Assembly: GCA_943370025.1 (NCBI GenBank)
Contig: CALRPI020000015.1
Location: forward strand, 18,065 to 82,064
Length of the DNA: 64,000 nt
Reading direction: 5' to 3'
Source: JAAUUE01 sp943370025
GTDB taxonomy: Bacteria > Cyanobacteriota > Cyanobacteriia > Cyanobacteriales > JAAUUE01
In this document: positions 62,101 through 64,000 of the stretch, one piece after another
Numbering within the stretch: the first letter of the stretch is position 1
Layout: each line of letters starts with the position of its first letter
Translations under genes and position numbers: made by a program
Notes under the pieces: generated by a model
What the model was told of the DNA's origin: nothing
The model's input: the letters and a program-made list of their open reading frames with translations, nothing else
Database searches by the model: none

Positions 62101-64000
62101 GCCAGTTTTATCAATACCAAAGTATTTCAACTAGTTGGTGGATATACAATTCACGGGAGTCATCATCTTCGCAAAACTCTGCCGTTTTTTGATCGTGCCT
62201 ATATAAGTGGTTTAGAGGAAGGAGATTTGGAATTCTGGGGCTATTCAACCATGACTAAATGTCAATATCTCTATTTTCTCGGTAGTGAGTTGACAGAACT
62301 TGATCGAGTGATGACAGTTTATAATGACAGCTTGGCAAAATTCCAACAAGAAGCGTGTTTAAGCTGGAATCAAATCTTTCAACAGGCGGTGAAAAATTTA
62401 ATATTTCCTAGCAGTAACCTCTGTAGTTTGAGTGGAGATTTGTTAAAGGAGGAAGAATTTATCAACCAACATATTTCTGCAAATGACAGACTGGGGCTAC
62501 ATTACTTTTACATTCACAAACTAATATTATGCAATCTATTTGAAGAGTATGCACAAGGTTTAGAAAACTCTCAGCAGGCTGAGTTATATTTAGATGGTGC
62601 AGACGGATTTATCAACATCCCAATATTTTATTTTTATGACTCTCTAGTGCATTTGCAAAATATCAAGTTAGTTGAAGATTCACAACGTATTAAATTTATC
62701 GAGAAAATTAATTTAAACCAGCAAAAAATCCGTGTGTGCGCAGACCAAGCCCCGATGAATTTCCAGCATAAGTTTGATTTAGTAGAAGCTGAGAAACATC
62801 AAGTTTTAGGCAATAATTATGAAGCTGGCGATTTGTACGATCGCGCCATTTCTGGAGCCAAAGCCAATGATTTCATCCAAGAAGAGGCACTGGCAAACGA
62901 ACTCGCTGCCAAATTCTACCTCAACTGGGGCAAAGAAAAAGTTGCTGCCAGCTATATGCAAGAAGCTTACTACTGCTACGCTCGCTGGGGAGCCAAAGCC
63001 AAAGTTCATGACCTAGAAACCGGCTATCCCCAACTCCTTGAACCAATTTTACGCCAAGCCAAAATTAATTTTAATCCTCTAGAAACCCTGATTGATATTA
63101 CTCATACCCTAGGTCAAACCTCTACTTCCAGTACAAGTATCACTGACACCCTAGATTTTGTCTCTGTCCTGAAAGCTGCCCAAACTATTTCTAGTGAAAT
63201 CAATCTAGATGAACTGCTCCGGCAACTCACCCAAATTATCCTGCAAAATTCTGGAGCTGATCGATGTGTTTTGGTGTTACCTGAAAATGAGGTATGGCAG
63301 GTAAGAGCCATTTCCACCCTCAAATCTACCGAACTCTGTTGCACTCCTTTAGATAATCATGCCCATGTTCCCTTTAAGTTGCTGCAATACGTTAAACGGA
63401 TCCAATCTGTCGTTGTGGTTAATAACCTGCAAACAGATTTACCAGTTATTGATGATTACCTAAACCAACATCAACCAAAAAGCATTCTAGGTTTACCAAT
63501 TCTCAATCAGGGAAACTTAGAAGGAATTATCTACCTTGAAAATCAAGCAACTGCTGGGGCGTTTACTAATGATCGCCTCATCGTCATCAACTTCCTTGGC
63601 ACTCAAGCCGCCATTTCCATCAAAAATGCCCAACTCTATCAACAATCTCAAATCTATGCCCAACAGCTACAACAATCCCAACTCCAAATAGTCCAAAGTG
63701 AAAAAATGTCCGCCTTAGGCAATTTAGTCTCTGGAGTCGCACACGAGATTAATAACCCCGTAGGTTTCCTAAATGGGAATATTCAACCCGCCCTAGATTA
63801 TATTCAAGACTTATTTGGCTTAGTTGACTTGTATCAACAACAATATCCCCGACCTAATCCTGATATCCAAGCAGAAATAGAAACCATTGAACTTGAATAT
63901 ATCCGGGAAGACTTGCCAAGGTTAGTTGGTTCAATGCAGGAAGGAGTAAAACGAATTCAAGATATTAGTAATAGCCTGAGAACCTTCTCTCGTGCTGATA
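59116..64000 (+). CDS. Giant Ser/Thr kinase-ATPase-GAF-histidine kinase (HstK-like), 3, C-terminus beyond window
   Basis: Partial: 1628 codons are visible, ending inside the transmitter after SNSLRTFSRAD, so the N box and ATP-binding motifs are off the edge. Order is as in genes 1 and 2: kinase (VVIKLLKNE; HKDIKPANILI; LIDFSIAS), AAA ATPase (GFSGIGKTAV near 336; VFLDDLQWADSAS), helical repeats, GAF from about 1349, VSGVAHEINNPVGF near 1543. It lacks the first ten residues of genes 1 and 2 and carries two insertions: GSESSQTGVGASRQS in the kinase domain and NLVGEASQNEN near the ATPase end, the latter derived from a dispersed DNA repeat. The ATPase-end segment is near-identical to gene 2 at DNA level. 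Confidence 0.92.
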   Translation, partial: MQISNYQVVKTVYTGSRTLVYRAIHIHNELPVVIKLLKNEYPSFSELVQFRNQYTIAKNINSPLIIQTYNLEPYQNGYALVMEDFGGISLKEWAGSESSQTGVGASRQSLQDFLEVAIAISQALDLLYQERIIHKDIKPANILINPETKQVKLIDFSIASLLPRETQEIKNANALEGTLAYISPEQTGRMNRGIDYRTDFYSLGVTFYELLTGKLPFIASDPMELIHAHIAKLAPLVHEINPEIPLILSQIVQKLMAKNAEDRYQSALGLKFDLQKCLTQLQETGEMPGFVIGERDVSDRFIIPDKLYGRETEVETLLKAFDRVSAGATEMMLVSGFSGIGKTAVVNEVHKPIVRQRGYFIKGKFDQFNRNIPLSAFVQALRDLMGQLLSESDAQLQAWIAKILSAVGDNGQVLIEVIPELELIIGQQPPVTELSGSAAQNRFNLLFQKFIEVFTTADHPLVVFLDDLQWADSASLQLIKLLMSDNGYLLMLGAYRDNEVSSIHPFILTVEEIKKAKAIVNTITLTPLDLADTNHLVADTLNCSRELAQPLTELIDRKTQGNPFFTTQFLKALYKENCITFNLVGEASQNENHRYWECDIAKVNALALTDDVVEFMALQLQKLPAATQHLLKLAACIGNQFDLATLAIVSEQSLIYVATALWKALHEGLILPTSQVYKFFQDAEQSNLQNSVYPTYRFLHDRIQQAAYSLIPDEQKQATHYQIGQLLLANTSLNDREEQLFDIVNHLNIGQSLITEPSQCNELAQLNLAAGCKAKAATAYVAALEYAITGIKLLSPNSWCDHYHLTLQLHQLAAESAYLTGDLSQMTNWIEIAIQHSDSILDQIEVIKIKIQSYAAQKQYMEAIALALDTLAQLGVHLPKSPTSEEIQQQFRDVQDAVSKLTLDELLNRPMMSDRYKLAASQILANMSGITIIALPPLLPITVLSQVKLSIEYGNSPFSAHGYVMYGILVNLFIKDSQTNYQFGQLALELIERSPASFINTKVFQLVGGYTIHGSHHLRKTLPFFDRAYISGLEEGDLEFWGYSTMTKCQYLYFLGSELTELDRVMTVYNDSLAKFQQEACLSWNQIFQQAVKNLIFPSSNLCSLSGDLLKEEEFINQHISANDRLGLHYFYIHKLILCNLFEEYAQGLENSQQAELYLDGADGFINIPIFYFYDSLVHLQNIKLVEDSQRIKFIEKINLNQQKIRVCADQAPMNFQHKFDLVEAEKHQVLGNNYEAGDLYDRAISGAKANDFIQEEALANELAAKFYLNWGKEKVAASYMQEAYYCYARWGAKAKVHDLETGYPQLLEPILRQAKINFNPLETLIDITHTLGQTSTSSTSITDTLDFVSVLKAAQTISSEINLDELLRQLTQIILQNSGADRCVLVLPENEVWQVRAISTLKSTELCCTPLDNHAHVPFKLLQYVKRIQSVVVVNNLQTDLPVIDDYLNQHQPKSILGLPILNQGNLEGIIYLENQATAGAFTNDRLIVINFLGTQAAISIKNAQLYQQSQIYAQQLQQSQLQIVQSEKMSALGNLVSGVAHEINNPVGFLNGNIQPALDYIQDLFGLVDLYQQQYPRPNPDIQAEIETIELEYIREDLPRLVGSMQEGVKRIQDISNSLRTFSRAD

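Overview
The window is chromosomal DNA of a cyanobacterium. The octamer GCGATCGC (HIP1) recurs throughout. The gene content also fits: plant-type D-glycerate 3-kinase, a DUF3370-like protein, a phytochrome-like GAF sensor kinase, very large Ser/Thr-kinase/histidine-kinase hybrids, and many short dispersed hairpin repeats. I cannot name the genus from this sequence alone. No rRNA, CRISPR array, transposase gene or prophage was seen.

Layout. 1-7 kb: a truncated membrane protein, an M23 peptidase, a CPA2 cation antiporter with RCK domains, a broken antitoxin gene split by a small hairpin element, and an eight-repeat TPR protein. 7-16 kb: a GH57 glycosidase, a second TPR protein, mutL (with a translated repeat insertion), initiator tRNA-Met, an orphan sulfate-binding lipoprotein (sbpA) with a near-consensus promoter, an ArgS-like protein lacking the catalytic core, and an ABC permease of the BmpA/nucleoside class. 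16-19.3 kb: an NB-ARC (STAND) ATPase, a TPR gene 2 bp downstream, and a small Cys-rich membrane protein, flanked by an inverted repeat pair. 20-31 kb: mostly metabolism and housekeeping (iron-type alcohol dehydrogenase, PLP aminotransferase, deoC, queG, glycerate kinase, a DUF3370-like protein), plus a phytochrome-like kinase whose ATP-binding motifs look degraded.

31-38 kb is the main accessory region. A minus-strand operon encodes a winged-helix-like protein, a large P-loop ATPase and a PD-(D/E)XK nuclease. A minimal nucleotidyltransferase (MNT) gene with an in-frame amber codon follows 24 bp later. A perfect inverted repeat just upstream of the first gene could be its operator. A VapBC-like toxin-antitoxin pair is divergent to it, and a two-gene retropepsin-like unit lies further on. 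The ATPase/nuclease part is AT-richer and poorer in HIP1 than its surroundings. I regard it as a candidate defence locus and the strongest candidate here for an undescribed system.

38-64 kb is a signalling island: an adenylate cyclase, a PAS/GAF histidine kinase, a substrate-binding lipoprotein co-transcribed with a HAMP histidine kinase, and three tandem giant kinases (Ser/Thr kinase, AAA ATPase, helical repeats, GAF, histidine kinase; the third runs off the window). Different segments of these three are near-identical between different pairs, which indicates gene conversion. No response regulator is encoded in the window.

At least seven families of short hairpin or terminal-inverted-repeat elements are scattered between genes, and some interrupt or abut genes. 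Functional calls come from reading motifs by eye; no database search was possible.
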